The notes beneath the pieces are model-generated. The model did not search any database, was not told the DNA's origin, and worked only from the letters and a program-made list of their open reading frames with translations. Made by a program: the position numbers and the translations under genes. Shown here piece after piece: positions 8,616 through 19,628 of a stretch of 64,000 nucleotides of DNA. Within the stretch, counting starts at the first letter, position 1, and the number at the start of each line of letters is the position of its first letter. This stretch comes from an uncultured Pelagibacteraceae bacterium (lineage in GTDB: Bacteria > Pseudomonadota > Alphaproteobacteria > Pelagibacterales > Pelagibacteraceae): contig CACONR010000001.1 of assembly GCA_902628565.1 (NCBI GenBank), forward strand, positions 1 to 64,000, in the 5' to 3' direction.

Positions 8616-8637
8616 ATAAAATGTGACTTAACATCAC
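8591..8637 (+). promoter_or_regulatory. Candidate nuo operon promoter with inverted repeat
   Basis: A TTGATT (8591-8596) and an A/T-rich -10-like stretch (8613-8622) lie upstream of nuoA. Just after it is the inverted repeat GTGA-N7-TCAC (8623-8626 and 8634-8637), ending 18 bases before the nuoA start at 8656. The half-sites resemble CRP/FNR-family sites but the spacing is one base longer than the CRP consensus. Promoter hexamer choice is ambiguous. Confidence 0.35.
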
Positions 8638-8655
8638 TTCTTCTTATAACAAAAG

Positions 8656-9042
8656 ATGGTATATATCCCACAAATGAATGCGGAATTTCTAAACAATTAT
8701 TTACCTATAATTTTGTTTCTAATTATAGCTTTAGGACTCAGCTGTGCCTTTATAATGATAAATTTTATCTTATCACCAAAAAACCCTGATCCAGAAAAGT
8801 TGTCAGCTTATGAATGTGGATTTGAACCTTTTCAAGACTCAAGAATGGAATTTGACGTGAGATTTTATTTAGTTGCAATTTTATTCATTATTTTTGACCT
8901 TGAAATTGCATTTTTATTTCCATGGGCAATTTCTTTGGGAAATATTGGTATCTTGGGTTTTACGTCAATGATGATTTTTTTATTCATACTTACAATTGGA
9001 TTTATTTATGAATGGAAAAAAGGTGCATTAGACTGGGAATAA
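8656..9042 (+). CDS. nuoA: NADH-quinone oxidoreductase subunit A
   Basis: NuoA is a small membrane subunit of complex I, located near the quinone site at the junction with the peripheral arm. The 128-residue protein has three transmembrane helices and the conserved loop [22 protein letters not shown] at about 46-67, plus acidic residues in helix 2 ([11 protein letters not shown]). An alternative in-frame start at 8674 (MNAEFLNNY) would trim six residues and is equally plausible. It is the first gene of the nuo operon and is followed 9 bases later by nuoB. Confidence 0.95.
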   Translation: MVYIPQMNAEFLNNYLPIILFLIIALGLSCAFIMINFILSPKNPDPEKLSAYECGFEPFQDSRMEFDVRFYLVAILFIIFDLEIAFLFPWAISLGNIGILGFTSMMIFLFILTIGFIYEWKKGALDWE

Positions 9043-9051
9043 AATTTTTAA

Positions 9052-9567
9052 ATGAACAATAAATTAGATCAAATACCTAATGAATTTAAACAACTTGCAG
9101 AAGATTTTGGCAAGAATGGATTTATAACAACATCATTAGAAAATCTAGTAAATTGGTCTAGATCTGGATCTTTACATTGGATGACTTTTGGTCTTGCTTG
9201 CTGTGCTGTCGAAATGATGCAAACAGCTATGCCAAGATATGATCTTGAGAGGTTTGGTGCTGCTCCGAGAGGGTCACCTAGACAATCTGATGTTATGATT
9301 GTTGCAGGCACTTTAACAAATAAAATGGCACCAGCATTGAGAAAAGTTTATGACCAAATGCCCGAGCCAAGATATGTTATATCAATGGGAAGTTGTGCTA
9401 ATGGTGGAGGTTATTATCATTATTCATATTCTGTTGTAAGGGGTTGTGATCGTATAGTGCCCGTTGATGTTTATGTGCCAGGTTGTCCACCTTCAGCTGA
9501 GGCGTTGTTATATGGGATAATGCAATTGCAAAAAAAAATTAGAAATAAAGGATCTTTCAACAGGTAA
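9052..9567 (+). CDS. nuoB: NADH-quinone oxidoreductase subunit B
   Basis: NuoB carries the terminal N2 [4Fe-4S] cluster that passes electrons to quinone. All four ligands are visible in the 171-residue protein: tandem Cys50-Cys51 in GLACCAVEM, Cys115 in MGSCANGGG and Cys145 in [10 protein letters not shown]. It lies between nuoA and nuoC with spacers of 9 and 1 bases. Length and motifs are ordinary. Confidence 0.98.
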   Translation: MNNKLDQIPNEFKQLAEDFGKNGFITTSLENLVNWSRSGSLHWMTFGLACCAVEMMQTAMPRYDLERFGAAPRGSPRQSDVMIVAGTLTNKMAPALRKVYDQMPEPRYVISMGSCANGGGYYHYSYSVVRGCDRIVPVDVYVPGCPPSAEALLYGIMQLQKKIRNKGSFNR

Positions 9568-9568
9568 A

Positions 9569-10174
9569 ATGAATAATTTAATTGATTTAGAGAAAAAGAT
9601 AAATTCAGAACTTACGACAAAAATTAATAAGACTTCAATTAAACATAATCAAATTTATATTGAAATTGATAAAGGGGATCTAATTGACGTTGTTTTATTT
9701 TTAAAAACAAACAAAGATACTAAATTTAGACAACTTATTGATATTACAGTTGTAGATTATCCTGAGGAAACTCAAAGATTTAAAATAGTATATTTATTTC
9801 TTAGTCATGAGTTCAATCAAAGAATTGTTTTGAGTTATTTCATTAATGAAAATGAACTAATCTCATCTCTTACATCCGTATTTCCATCAGCTAATTGGAT
9901 GGAAAGAGAAGTTTTTGATATGTATGGGGTAAATTTTAAAGATCATCCTGATTTAAGAAGAATATTAACCGACTATGGTTTTGAAGGTCACCCATTAAGA
10001 AAAGACTTCCCTTTAACTGGTAATTCGGAAGTCAGATATAGTGAGGAGAAAAAAAAAGTTATCAATGAACCTGTAAAACTAGAACAAAATTATAGAAATT
10101 TTGATTATGAAAGTCCCTGGGAAGGAACAAAATATATAAAAGAAATATCAGAAACTAATGACAAAAAAAATTAA
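9569..10174 (+). CDS. nuoC: NADH-quinone oxidoreductase subunit C
   Basis: NuoC is the 30-kDa peripheral-arm subunit of complex I. The 201-residue protein has the family signature [40 protein letters not shown] in pieces between about 110 and 150. It is a stand-alone NuoC, not the NuoCD fusion of enterobacteria. The 3' end overlaps the start of nuoD by 17 bases, which suggests translational coupling. Confidence 0.97.
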   Translation: MNNLIDLEKKINSELTTKINKTSIKHNQIYIEIDKGDLIDVVLFLKTNKDTKFRQLIDITVVDYPEETQRFKIVYLFLSHEFNQRIVLSYFINENELISSLTSVFPSANWMEREVFDMYGVNFKDHPDLRRILTDYGFEGHPLRKDFPLTGNSEVRYSEEKKKVINEPVKLEQNYRNFDYESPWEGTKYIKEISETNDKKN

Positions 10175-11333
10175 AAATCTAAATTTGAATTTTGGTCCAC
10201 AACATCCTGCTGCCCATGGTGTGTTAAGACTAATTCTTGAGCTTGATGGTGAGGTTGTAGAAAAAGCAGATCCGCATATTGGTTTATTGCATCGAGGAAC
10301 AGAAAAATTAATTGAAAATAAAACATATATGCAAGCTGTTCCATATTTTGATCGACTTGATTATGTTGCTCCAATGAACCAAGAACATGCTTTTGCTTTA
10401 GCTATTGAAAAAATTTTAGACATCGATGTTCCAATTAGAGCTCAATATATAAGAGTTATGTTTTGTGAAATCGGAAGAATATTAAGTCATATATTAAATG
10501 TTACTACTCAAGCTTTAGATGTAGGTGCTTTAACACCATCATTATGGGGATTTGAAGAAAGAGAGACGTTAATGACTTTTTACGAACGAGCATCTGGATC
10601 AAGATTACACGCAAATTATTTCAGAGCTGGTGGAGTTCATCAGGATTTGCCAGCTGGTTTAGAAAATGATATAGCGAAATTTTGTGAAACTTTTCCAAGA
10701 ATAATAAATGATCTCGAGAACCTTTTAACTGATAATAGAATATTTAAGCAAAGAAATGTGGATATTGGAGTAGTAACTAAAGATGATGCGCTAGACTACT
10801 CTTTTAGCGGTGTAATGATTAGAGGCTCAGGGATTCCTTGGGATTTAAGAAAATCTCAACCCTACGATTGTTATGATCAATTAGAATTTAAAATTCCAGT
10901 AGGTAAAAATGGTGATTGTTACGATCGATATTTATGTAGAATTGAGGAAATGAAAGAAAGTGTATCAATCATAAAACAATGTTTAGCGAGGATGGAAAAA
11001 GGTCCAATTAAAACTTTTGATGGTAAAATATCTCCACCATCAAAAGCAGAAATAAAGCAATCTATGGAGGCGCTGATACATCACTTTAAATTATTCACTG
11101 AGGGGTATCGTGTGCCAAAAGATGAAATTTATACTGCTGTCGAAGCACCTAAAGGTGAATTTGGTGTTTATTTAATTTCAGATGGATCAAGTAAACCTTA
11201 CAAGTGTAAAATTAGAGCGCCAGGATTTTCACATTTACAATCAATGGATTATTTAATTAAGGGTCACATGCTAGCGGACGTGCCTGCTGTTCTTGGTTCA
11301 CTTGATATAGTTTTTGGGGAGGTTGATAGATGA
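10158..11333 (+). CDS. nuoD: NADH-quinone oxidoreductase subunit D
   Basis: NuoD is the 49-kDa subunit that forms the quinone cavity together with NuoB. The 391-residue protein shows the early [14 protein letters not shown] motif (about 12-25), which includes the quinone-site His, the [10 protein letters not shown] segment near 44-53, and the C-terminal [12 protein letters not shown] and DIVFGEVDR ends. It overlaps nuoC (17 bases) and nuoE (4 bases). Confidence 0.98.
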   Translation: MTKKIKNLNLNFGPQHPAAHGVLRLILELDGEVVEKADPHIGLLHRGTEKLIENKTYMQAVPYFDRLDYVAPMNQEHAFALAIEKILDIDVPIRAQYIRVMFCEIGRILSHILNVTTQALDVGALTPSLWGFEERETLMTFYERASGSRLHANYFRAGGVHQDLPAGLENDIAKFCETFPRIINDLENLLTDNRIFKQRNVDIGVVTKDDALDYSFSGVMIRGSGIPWDLRKSQPYDCYDQLEFKIPVGKNGDCYDRYLCRIEEMKESVSIIKQCLARMEKGPIKTFDGKISPPSKAEIKQSMEALIHHFKLFTEGYRVPKDEIYTAVEAPKGEFGVYLISDGSSKPYKCKIRAPGFSHLQSMDYLIKGHMLADVPAVLGSLDIVFGEVDR

Positions 11334-11938
11334 GTTTAAGAAGACCTGCAAAAAACCAACCTGAAAATTTTGAATTTAACCCCTCTTCGTTAGAGGCAGC
11401 AAAAAGTATTGTTGCCAAATATCCAGAAGGCAAACAACAAAGTGCTGTAATGGCATTATTATACATTGCTCAAAAACAAAATGATAACTGGATACCTTTA
11501 GCTGCAATGAAATACATCGCAAAATTTTTGAATATGCCATATATAAAAGTATATGAAGTTGCTACTTTCTATAGCATGTATAATTTATCACCTGTAGGTA
11601 AATATTTTGTTCAAGTGTGTACCACAACTCCATGTATGATAAGGGGTGCAAACAAACTAGTCGAAGCATGTAAAGAAAAAATTTCAGAGGATGAGTCAGT
11701 CCTATCAAACGATAAAAGTTGTTCATGGATGGAAGTTGAATGTCTAGGAGCATGTGTCAATGCTCCGATGATGCAAATTAATGATGATTACTATGAAGAT
11801 CTTGATAAAGAAAAAACTTTAAAAATTTTGGATAAAATTCTTAACGGAGAAAAACCAACACCTGGCTCATATAGAGGTAGAATAAATAATGAACCAGAAA
11901 ACAATAGAAAAACATTAATGGATTTAAAAAATGCTTAG
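11330..11938 (+). CDS. nuoE: NADH-quinone oxidoreductase subunit E
   Basis: NuoE is the 24-kDa subunit with the N1a [2Fe-2S] cluster, in the NADH-oxidising tip. The 202-residue protein has the thioredoxin-like ferredoxin motif: two cysteines in [12 protein letters not shown] (about 97-108) and two in [12 protein letters not shown] (about 138-149). It partners NuoF, whose gene starts within its last codons (8-base overlap). The tail after residue 165 is polar and variable. Confidence 0.97.
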   Translation: MSLRRPAKNQPENFEFNPSSLEAAKSIVAKYPEGKQQSAVMALLYIAQKQNDNWIPLAAMKYIAKFLNMPYIKVYEVATFYSMYNLSPVGKYFVQVCTTTPCMIRGANKLVEACKEKISEDESVLSNDKSCSWMEVECLGACVNAPMMQINDDYYEDLDKEKTLKILDKILNGEKPTPGSYRGRINNEPENNRKTLMDLKNA

Positions 11939-13259
11939 GGATCAAGATAGAATTTTTCAAAACTTATACAATGATTTGGGACCTGATCTAACTTCATCTC
12001 AAAAAAGAGGTGATTGGGTGAATACTAAAGAAATAACGGATAAGGGTAGAGATTGGATTATAAATGAAATTAAAGACTCACAACTTAGAGGAAGAGGTGG
12101 TGCAGGTTTTCCAACAGGTTTAAAATGGTCTTTTGCACCTAAAGAGGTCGGCTCTAGACCTCATTATTTAGTGATTAACGGTGATGAGTCTGAGCCAGGT
12201 ACTTGTAAAGATAGAGATATTTTAAGATTTGAACCTCATAAATTAATCGAAGGTTGTTTGATTGCATCTTATGCAATTCAAGCACATGTTTGTTACATTT
12301 ATATTAGAGGAGAATACTTTGTAGACGGACAAAAGCTACAAGTAGCAATTGATGAAGCTTATGAAAAAAAACTACTAGGTAAAAACGCTGCAGGTACCGG
12401 GTGGGATCTAGATATTTATATTCACTATGGAGCTGGAGCATATATTTGTGGAGAAGAAACTGCATTACTCGAAAGTATTGAAGGAAAAAAAGGTCAACCA
12501 AGATTAAAGCCTCCTTTTCCAGCACTAATTGGACTTTATGGTTGCCCAACAATAATTAATAATGTGGAAACTATAGCTGTTGTACCAACTATATTAAGAA
12601 GAGGTGGGAAATGGTTTGCATCTTTAGGAAGAGAAAAAAATACGGGTACCAAAATTTTTTGTATATCTGGAAACGTAAATAATCCTTGCAATGTTGAGGA
12701 AGAAATGAACATTCCATTAAAAGAACTAATTGAAGTACATGCTGGTGGTGTCATAGGTGGCTGGGATAACTTACAAGCCGTCATACCTGGTGGATCATCA
12801 ATGCCATTAATACCAAAAGATAAATGTGAGACTTTAACTATGGACTTTGACTCATTAATGGCTGAAAAAAGTGGATTAGGAACAGCTGGTGTAGTTGTGA
12901 TTAACAAAGATCAAGACATCATAAAATGTATGGCTCGAATAGCGAGATTTTACAAACATGAAAGTTGCGGTCAATGCACACCTTGTAGAGAAGGTTCAGG
13001 CTGGATGTGGAGAATGCTTGAAAGAATGGCAAAAGGTGAGGCATCTAAAGATGAGATAGATATGTTGGGTGATGTTACAAAACAAATAGAAGGTCATACG
13101 ATCTGCGCATTTGGTGAAGGTTCATCTTGGCCAGTTCAAGGTTTATTAAGACATTTCAAAGATGAAATTAAAAAAAGAAATAAATTTGATCCAATTGTAA
13201 AAGAAAATAAAAATATTCCTTATTTGGTAGATCAACACTTATTGGATAAAAATGCTTAA
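11931..13259 (+). CDS. nuoF: NADH-quinone oxidoreductase subunit F
   Basis: NuoF binds NADH and FMN and carries cluster N3. The 442-residue protein contains the NADH/FMN glycine-rich motif [14 protein letters not shown] (about 53-66), the [16 protein letters not shown] segment (about 169-184) and the N3 ligands [12 protein letters not shown] (about 345-356) with the fourth Cys in TICAFGEG. It overlaps nuoE and nuoG by 8 bases each, indicating a coupled NuoEFG dehydrogenase module. Confidence 0.98.
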   Translation: MLRDQDRIFQNLYNDLGPDLTSSQKRGDWVNTKEITDKGRDWIINEIKDSQLRGRGGAGFPTGLKWSFAPKEVGSRPHYLVINGDESEPGTCKDRDILRFEPHKLIEGCLIASYAIQAHVCYIYIRGEYFVDGQKLQVAIDEAYEKKLLGKNAAGTGWDLDIYIHYGAGAYICGEETALLESIEGKKGQPRLKPPFPALIGLYGCPTIINNVETIAVVPTILRRGGKWFASLGREKNTGTKIFCISGNVNNPCNVEEEMNIPLKELIEVHAGGVIGGWDNLQAVIPGGSSMPLIPKDKCETLTMDFDSLMAEKSGLGTAGVVVINKDQDIIKCMARIARFYKHESCGQCTPCREGSGWMWRMLERMAKGEASKDEIDMLGDVTKQIEGHTICAFGEGSSWPVQGLLRHFKDEIKKRNKFDPIVKENKNIPYLVDQHLLDKNA

Positions 13260-15285
13260 ATTAAAAGTTAACGATATTGAAGTAGAGGTTGAGGAAGGTT
13301 TGACTGTTCTTCAAGCTTGTGAAAAAGCAGGCGCAGAAATACCAAGGTTTTGTTATCACGAAAAATTATCAATAGCTGGTAACTGCAGAATGTGTTTAGT
13401 TGAAATGGAAAAATCTCCAAAACCAATAGCATCATGCGCAATGCCCGCTGCAGATGGAATGGTTATAAAAACTAATACTCCAAAAATAGAGAAATCAAGA
13501 AAAGGTGTGATGGAGTTTTTATTAGCAAATCATCCGTTGGATTGTCCAGTGTGTGATCAGGGTGGGGAATGTGATCTTCAAGATCAATCGATGTTTTATG
13601 GAATAGATAAGTCAAGATTTAAAGAAAACAAAAGAGCAGTGCCTGAGAAAAATATGGGTCCACTGATCAAAACTCAAATGACAAGATGTATTCATTGCAC
13701 AAGGTGTGTGCGGTTTGCAACTGAGATAGCTGGAGTTCCTGAGTTAGGTGCAATTGGAAGGGGTGAGGATATGCAAATTACTACATATTTAGAGCAATCA
13801 GTTCAATCAGAACTGTCAGGAAACGTAATTGATCTTTGTCCAGTAGGAGCTCTAACATCTAAGCCTTATGTTTTTGAAGCAAGACCATGGGAATTAAAGA
13901 AAACGCAGACAATTGATGTAATGGATGCAGTAGGTTCAAATATTCGAGTTGATACCTATGACTGGGAAGTGAAAAGAGTTTTGCCTGTTATAAATGAAGA
14001 TATAAATGAAGAGTGGATTTCAGATAAAACAAGGTATGCTTGTGATGGATTGTTAAATCAAAGATTAGATATTCCGTATATAAAGTATAATAATAAATTT
14101 GAAAAAGCCTCTTGGGATGAGGTTTACAAAATCATCAAATCAAAAATAGAAAATGCAAACAAAGATAAAATTTGTGGGTTTGTTGGTGATCTAACAAATA
14201 TGGAGACAAGTTTTATTTTCAAAGAATTTTTAGAAAGAACAATTGGTACGAAAAAATATGATTTTAGACCTACAAAAAGATTTATCGACTATTCTAAAAG
14301 AGAAAATTATTTATTCAATTCATCGATAAACGGAATTGAAGAAGCAGATTTAATTTTATTGATAGGCACAAATCCTAGATTTGAAGCAACAATGATTAAT
14401 GCGCGAATTCGAAAAGCATATTTAAGTAATAGCACCAAAGTTGTATCTTTAAACGATCTTGGAGACTTAACTTACAACTATCAAAGTTTAAATGGGAAGG
14501 TAAAAACTATCAAAGATATATTTGAAAATAATAATGAATTGTCAAAAGAAATTATTGAGTCAAAAAAACCAATGGTTGTATTTGGAGAGTCTTTTTTTAA
14601 AATAAAGTCAGCAAGTTATTTATTTAATTTATCCAAAAAATTTTTATTCAAGAATAATAAATTGAATGATGATTGGAACCCAGTTAACATATTATCAGTG
14701 GATGCAGCTACAGTAGGAAATTTAGATTTAGAAATCATTGATAAAAATGATAAAATTCTAGATGAACTTCATGAAAATAAATTTGAAATTATTTTTTTAC
14801 TTGGCCAAGATAATTTAGATTTTAAAAAGAAAGATGAATTTATTATCTATCAAGGAAGTCATGGAGATAGAGGTGCAGAAATTGCAGATATAATTTTACC
14901 AGGTGCTGCTTATACGGAACAATCTGGACATTACACTAACTTGGAAGGTAAATTACAAAAAGCTTATAAAGCATCTTACCCCCCAGGTGATGCAAAAGAG
15001 GACTGGCAAATTATAAATGATCTCGCTGAGGTTATGAATAATAGAAAACTTTTTAATGATAAAGATGAACTCGAAAGTAGTATGTTTAACTATTTAAAAA
15101 TGAATAAAGATCAGCAAACATCAGAATTAGATTATGAATTAAATGAGGGTGATTTTACTGATGAATTTTTAAAAGTTGATTATAAAGACTACTATTTTTC
15201 TAATGTAATCGCACGTTCATCAAAAACTATGCTTGAATGTAATAACGCAAAAATTGATTTAAAAAAAACAGGGACAGATGGTTAA
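13252..15285 (+). CDS. nuoG: NADH-quinone oxidoreductase subunit G
   Basis: NuoG is the largest peripheral-arm subunit and carries several Fe-S clusters. In the 677-residue protein the N-terminal ferredoxin domain has the N1b ligands ([15 protein letters not shown], about 34-48), a His-Cys3 type cluster site ([15 protein letters not shown], about 94-108) and a [4Fe-4S] site CIHCTRC (about 143-149) with Cys in LCPVGALTS. The rest is a molybdopterin-oxidoreductase-like domain without cofactor ligands, as usual for NuoG. It is of the shorter mitochondrial-like length, typical of alphaproteobacteria. Confidence 0.97.
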   Translation: MLKLKVNDIEVEVEEGLTVLQACEKAGAEIPRFCYHEKLSIAGNCRMCLVEMEKSPKPIASCAMPAADGMVIKTNTPKIEKSRKGVMEFLLANHPLDCPVCDQGGECDLQDQSMFYGIDKSRFKENKRAVPEKNMGPLIKTQMTRCIHCTRCVRFATEIAGVPELGAIGRGEDMQITTYLEQSVQSELSGNVIDLCPVGALTSKPYVFEARPWELKKTQTIDVMDAVGSNIRVDTYDWEVKRVLPVINEDINEEWISDKTRYACDGLLNQRLDIPYIKYNNKFEKASWDEVYKIIKSKIENANKDKICGFVGDLTNMETSFIFKEFLERTIGTKKYDFRPTKRFIDYSKRENYLFNSSINGIEEADLILLIGTNPRFEATMINARIRKAYLSNSTKVVSLNDLGDLTYNYQSLNGKVKTIKDIFENNNELSKEIIESKKPMVVFGESFFKIKSASYLFNLSKKFLFKNNKLNDDWNPVNILSVDAATVGNLDLEIIDKNDKILDELHENKFEIIFLLGQDNLDFKKKDEFIIYQGSHGDRGAEIADIILPGAAYTEQSGHYTNLEGKLQKAYKASYPPGDAKEDWQIINDLAEVMNNRKLFNDKDELESSMFNYLKMNKDQQTSELDYELNEGDFTDEFLKVDYKDYYFSNVIARSSKTMLECNNAKIDLKKTGTDG

Positions 15286-15288
15286 TTC

Positions 15289-16287
15289 ATGGAATATTTA
15301 AATATTATTTTTCAAGAAAGTTACAAAATTTTATTTTTATTAGTGCCTGTTTTAGTTTCAGTCGCTATGATCGTGTGGTTAGATCGAAGAGTTTGGGCTT
15401 TTGTTCAAAAAAGACAAGGTCCAAATGTTGTTGGTCCGTTTGGCTTACTACAATCTTTAGCAGACGCTCTAAAATATATTTTCAAGGAAATTATAATACC
15501 CGCCAGTTCAAACAAAGTAATTTTTATTCTTGCTCCAATAATTACAATGACTCTAGCTTTAATAGCTTGGGCTGTAATTCCTTTTGGACTTGAACAGGTA
15601 TTAGCAGATATAAATGTTGGAATTTTATATATTTTTGCTGTCTCATCATTGGGTGTGTATGGGATAATAATGGGTGGATGGGCATCGAATTCAAAATATC
15701 CTTTTTTAGGAGCAATTAGATCTGCTGCACAAATGGTATCTTATGAAGTATCAATCGGTATCATTATAATTAATGTCTTATTATGCGTCGGATCTCTAAA
15801 CTTGAATGATATTGTAATTGCTCAAAAAGAAATGTGGTTTGTAATACCATTATTTCCAATGTTTGTAATTTTTTTTATTTCAGCTTTAGCTGAAACGAAT
15901 AGACCACCATTTGATTTACCAGAAGCAGAGGCTGAATTAGTTGCAGGTTACCAAACAGAATATTCTGGGATGATGTATGCAATGTTTTGGTTGGGAGAGT
16001 ATGCAAATATTTTGTTAATGTGTGCACTTGGGTCAATTTTATTTTTAGGAGGCTGGTTATCTCCAATCGATCTTTATCCTTTTAATCTAATACCGGGTGC
16101 TCTTTGGTTAATTTTCAAAATTTTGTTTTTATTTATTCTTTTTGCATTGGTCAAAGCGATTGTTCCAAGATATAGATATGACCAACTAATGAGATTAGGT
16201 TGGAAAATATTTTTACCATTATCTTTAACCTATGTTGTTTTGACAGCAAGTTATCTTTTTTACTTTAATCTTCTACCTACAATATAA
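15289..16287 (+). CDS. nuoH: NADH-quinone oxidoreductase subunit H
   Basis: NuoH is the membrane subunit that, with NuoB and NuoD, forms the quinone entry tunnel. The 332-residue protein has about eight transmembrane helices and the conserved loops [23 protein letters not shown] (about 33-55) and [26 protein letters not shown] (about 203-228), which hold acidic residues needed for coupling. It begins 3 bases after nuoG and ends directly before nuoI. Confidence 0.98.
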   Translation: MEYLNIIFQESYKILFLLVPVLVSVAMIVWLDRRVWAFVQKRQGPNVVGPFGLLQSLADALKYIFKEIIIPASSNKVIFILAPIITMTLALIAWAVIPFGLEQVLADINVGILYIFAVSSLGVYGIIMGGWASNSKYPFLGAIRSAAQMVSYEVSIGIIIINVLLCVGSLNLNDIVIAQKEMWFVIPLFPMFVIFFISALAETNRPPFDLPEAEAELVAGYQTEYSGMMYAMFWLGEYANILLMCALGSILFLGGWLSPIDLYPFNLIPGALWLIFKILFLFILFALVKAIVPRYRYDQLMRLGWKIFLPLSLTYVVLTASYLFYFNLLPTI

Positions 16288-16773
16288 ATGAAAATATCGA
16301 GATTTTTAAAAACAATATTAATGACCGATTTTATTAGTGGACTTTTTATTGCTGTTAAAGAACTTTTCAAACAAAAAAAAACAATAAATTATCCATTTGA
16401 AAAAGGCAAAATTAGTCCAAGATATAGAGGTGAACACGCCTTGAGAAGATATCCTAATGGAGAAGAAAGATGTATAGCTTGCAAATTGTGTGAAGCTGTT
16501 TGTCCTGCTCAAGCGATTACAATTGAATCTTCCGAAAGAGCTGATGGAAGTAGAAAAACTACTCGCTATGATATTGATATGATGAAATGTATTTATTGTG
16601 GATTATGTGAAGAGTCCTGTCCTGTAGATGCAATTGTCCAAGGACCAAATTTTGAATTTTCAACCGAAACTCGTGAAGAACTCTATTATACAAAAGAAAA
16701 ACTTCTAGATAACGGAGATAGATGGGAAAATGTTTTAGCGGCAAATATTAAATCAGACAATCCATACAGATAA
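16288..16773 (+). CDS. nuoI: NADH-quinone oxidoreductase subunit I
   Basis: NuoI carries clusters N6a and N6b that link NuoG to NuoB. The 161-residue protein has two ferredoxin motifs, [16 protein letters not shown] (about 52-67) and [16 protein letters not shown] (about 91-106), plus an amphipathic N-terminus that lies on the membrane. The ATG directly abuts the nuoH stop. Ordinary length for the family. Confidence 0.98.
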   Translation: MKISRFLKTILMTDFISGLFIAVKELFKQKKTINYPFEKGKISPRYRGEHALRRYPNGEERCIACKLCEAVCPAQAITIESSERADGSRKTTRYDIDMMKCIYCGLCEESCPVDAIVQGPNFEFSTETREELYYTKEKLLDNGDRWENVLAANIKSDNPYR

Positions 16774-16776
16774 TTT

Positions 16777-17409
16777 ATGCTTGCACATGCAATATTTTTT
16801 TATGTCTTTTCTGTCATTGCAGTTGTTTCTGCCATAATGGTAACTGTTTCTAAAAACACAGTTCATTCAGTTTTTTTTTTAATTCTTGATTTTATAAGTA
16901 TATCTTGCCTTTTCATAATGATTGGTGCTGAATTTTTGGGGATGATTATGTTGATAGTTTATGTTGGGGCAGTTGCAGTGCTATTTTTGTTTGTTGTAAT
17001 GATGCTCAATGTTGCTCAACAAAAAAACCAGTGGTTTGTTTCAAAAAATAGCTCAAGACATATTCCTATAGGATTATTAATCAGTGTAATAATTTTTTTT
17101 GAATTGATCATTGTAATAGGTGGATGGAAATATAAGCCTGATTTATTTAATTCTGCAAAATCATCACTAGAAAACGGGGTTAGTAACACTCATTCATTAG
17201 GTCAGGTTTTATACACTGATTATATACATGTGTTTCAAATTAGTGGGATGATACTTTTGATTGCCATGATAGGTGCAATAGTCCTTACTTTTAGACAAAG
17301 AGAGGGTGTTAAAAAACAAAGTTATTTAAAACAAATATCTCGAGAAAGGACTGAAGGTGTGGAAGTACTTGAAGTTGCATCTAATAAAGGAGTAAAAATA
17401 GATGATTGA
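16777..17409 (+). CDS. nuoJ: NADH-quinone oxidoreductase subunit J
   Basis: NuoJ is a five-helix membrane subunit (ND6 type). The 210-residue protein has the conserved third helix with [28 protein letters not shown] (about 50-77), whose pi-bulge contributes to coupling. A cytoplasmic basic tail follows helix five ([19 protein letters not shown]). It overlaps nuoK by 8 bases. Confidence 0.96.
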   Translation: MLAHAIFFYVFSVIAVVSAIMVTVSKNTVHSVFFLILDFISISCLFIMIGAEFLGMIMLIVYVGAVAVLFLFVVMMLNVAQQKNQWFVSKNSSRHIPIGLLISVIIFFELIIVIGGWKYKPDLFNSAKSSLENGVSNTHSLGQVLYTDYIHVFQISGMILLIAMIGAIVLTFRQREGVKKQSYLKQISRERTEGVEVLEVASNKGVKIDD

Positions 17410-17713
17410 TATAGGTTTAGGTCATTATTTAACTTTAGGTGCTGTTATTTTTAGTATTGGAATAATTGGTATATTTCTTAATAGAAAAAATATTATTGTA
17501 ATCTTGATGAGTATTGAACTTATCTTATTAGCTGTAAATATTAATTTAGTATCTTTTTCAATTTATTTAGGAGATCTTTCTGGTCAAGTGTTTACCCTCT
17601 TTATACTAACTGTTGCTGCAGCTGAGGCTGCAATTGGTCTTGCGATCATAGTTGTTTATTTTAGAAACTCTGGAACTATTCGAGTAGAAGAGATAGATAA
17701 ACTAAAAGGTTAA
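17402..17713 (+). CDS. nuoK: NADH-quinone oxidoreductase subunit K
   Basis: NuoK (ND4L type) has three transmembrane helices with two buried glutamates in the proton path: one in [11 protein letters not shown] (about 36-46) and one in [11 protein letters not shown] (about 71-81). The 103-residue length is standard. It overlaps nuoJ and precedes nuoL by 1 base. Confidence 0.97.
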   Translation: MIDIGLGHYLTLGAVIFSIGIIGIFLNRKNIIVILMSIELILLAVNINLVSFSIYLGDLSGQVFTLFILTVAAAEAAIGLAIIVVYFRNSGTIRVEEIDKLKG

Positions 17714-17714
17714 A

Positions 17715-19628
17715 ATGGAAATTTCGATTATAGCATTACCATTAGTTGCTTCAATTATTTCAGGATTTTTTGGAAAATTAATAGGAGATAGAAGCTCAGA
17801 AATTATTACTAGCCTGTTGGTATCTATTTCAGCAATTTTTTCTGTCCTTGTTTTGTATGAGGTTGTTGTTAATCAATATCAAGAGAACATAATAATTGCA
17901 ACATGGATTAGCTCTGGATCGCTTGAAGTAAATTGGTCAATGAAGATTGACTCATTATCTGCTGTGATGTTAGTTGTTGTTACATCAGTTTCTGCCTTAG
18001 TTCATATTTATTCAATCGGTTATATGTCTCACGACCCGCACAAACCAAGATTTATGGCTTACTTATCCTTATTTACATTTGCAATGCTGATGTTAGTTAC
18101 TGCAGATAATTTCATTCAATTATTTTTTGGTTGGGAAGGTGTAGGCTTATGTTCGTATTTTTTAATAGGATTTTGGTTTAAAAAAGAGTCAGCAAACAAA
18201 GCTGCAATTAAAGCGTTTGTAGTGAATAGAGTGGGCGATTTCGGGTTTGCTCTAGGAATATTTTTAATTTTTTATTTATTTGGAACAGTAAATTATTCTG
18301 AGGTTTTTACTGAAATTCCAAACATTACAGATAAAGATTTGGTATTTTTAGGTATCACATTTAATGCTGTAGATTTAATTTGCTTACTTTTGTTCATTGG
18401 TGCTATGGGTAAATCAGCACAAATTTTACTTCATACCTGGTTACCAGACGCTATGGAAGGACCAACACCTGTTTCTGCCTTAATTCATGCCGCCACAATG
18501 GTAACAGCAGGAGTTTTTCTAGTTGTAAGGTGTTCACCAATTTATGAATACTCTGATCTAGCTTTAAATATCATTACAATCATTGGTATGAGTACTGCAT
18601 TCTTTGCTGCAACAGTAGCTCTAGTACAAAATGATATTAAAAAAATAATTGCGTATTCTACTTGTAGCCAATTAGGTTATATGTTTTTTGCTACTGGCGT
18701 GGGAGCATATAATGTTGCAATGTTTCATTTATTTACTCACGCGTTTTTTAAAGCTCTATTATTTTTAGGATCTGGTTCAGTTATTCATGCTTTTAAAGAC
18801 GAACAAAATATAAATAATATGGGTGGCGTGTGGAAAAAACTTCCATACACTTATTCACTAATGATTATAGGAACACTAGCTTTAACGGGGTTTCCATTTT
18901 TGTCAGGTTTTTATTCTAAAGATGCAATAATTGAATTTTCTTATTTGAGAGGAAATACAACAGGTTATTATGCTGCTGGTATAGGTATTTTTACAGCATT
19001 TCTTACATCAATTTATTCTTGGAGATTAATTTTTAAAACTTTTCATGGTGAGTATAATAATAAAGAGATAAAGATAGCGGAGACGCACGAGTCTCCTATT
19101 GTAATGTTGATACCACTAGTTTTATTATCAATTGGTGCAATATTTGCAGGATTTTTATTTAAAGAATTATTTATCGGTTATGAAGGTCTAAATAATTTTT
19201 GGCGTGACTCAATATTTTTTCTAAAACCATTAAGCACTGATCACCCACCACTATGGTTTTTGTTACTTACCCCAACTTTGGTTATATTGTCTATTCCACT
19301 AGCATATTATTTATTCGTTAAAAATAAAAATTTACCTGAACGATTAGCTAGTATAAATAAACCGCTCTATCAGTTTTTATTTAATAAGTGGTATTTTGAT
19401 GAACTTTATGATGTTTTATTTGTTAAACCATCAAAAAAATTAGGTTTATTTTTATGGAAGTTCTTTGATTTGAAAATTATCGATGGGTTTGGTCCAGACG
19501 GTATTTCGTCGATGATTAAAAAATTTTCAGTAAAAGCTAATAAATTTCAAAGTGGATACATATATCAATATGCTTTTGTAATGTTACTTGGTTTTTCTGC
19601 TTTATTAACATTCTTAATTGTAAAATAA
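17715..19628 (+). CDS. nuoL: NADH-quinone oxidoreductase subunit L
   Basis: NuoL is the distal antiporter-like proton pump of complex I with the long lateral helix. The 637-residue protein shows the ND5 signature GWEGVGLCSYFLIGFWF (about 139-155) with the key Glu, the Lys-bearing GAMGKSAQILLHTWLPDAMEGPTPVSALIHAATMV region (about 229-263), and the C-terminal amphipathic lateral helix near 550-600. Its last base overlaps the nuoM start. Normal length. Confidence 0.98.
   Translation: MEISIIALPLVASIISGFFGKLIGDRSSEIITSLLVSISAIFSVLVLYEVVVNQYQENIIIATWISSGSLEVNWSMKIDSLSAVMLVVVTSVSALVHIYSIGYMSHDPHKPRFMAYLSLFTFAMLMLVTADNFIQLFFGWEGVGLCSYFLIGFWFKKESANKAAIKAFVVNRVGDFGFALGIFLIFYLFGTVNYSEVFTEIPNITDKDLVFLGITFNAVDLICLLLFIGAMGKSAQILLHTWLPDAMEGPTPVSALIHAATMVTAGVFLVVRCSPIYEYSDLALNIITIIGMSTAFFAATVALVQNDIKKIIAYSTCSQLGYMFFATGVGAYNVAMFHLFTHAFFKALLFLGSGSVIHAFKDEQNINNMGGVWKKLPYTYSLMIIGTLALTGFPFLSGFYSKDAIIEFSYLRGNTTGYYAAGIGIFTAFLTSIYSWRLIFKTFHGEYNNKEIKIAETHESPIVMLIPLVLLSIGAIFAGFLFKELFIGYEGLNNFWRDSIFFLKPLSTDHPPLWFLLLTPTLVILSIPLAYYLFVKNKNLPERLASINKPLYQFLFNKWYFDELYDVLFVKPSKKLGLFLWKFFDLKIIDGFGPDGISSMIKKFSVKANKFQSGYIYQYAFVMLLGFSALLTFLIVK

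Noticed and set aside
8623-8637. CRP binding site before nuoA
   Set aside because: The half-sites TGTGA and TCAC are spaced one base too far for the CRP consensus, and no CRP gene is seen here; kept only as an inverted repeat.
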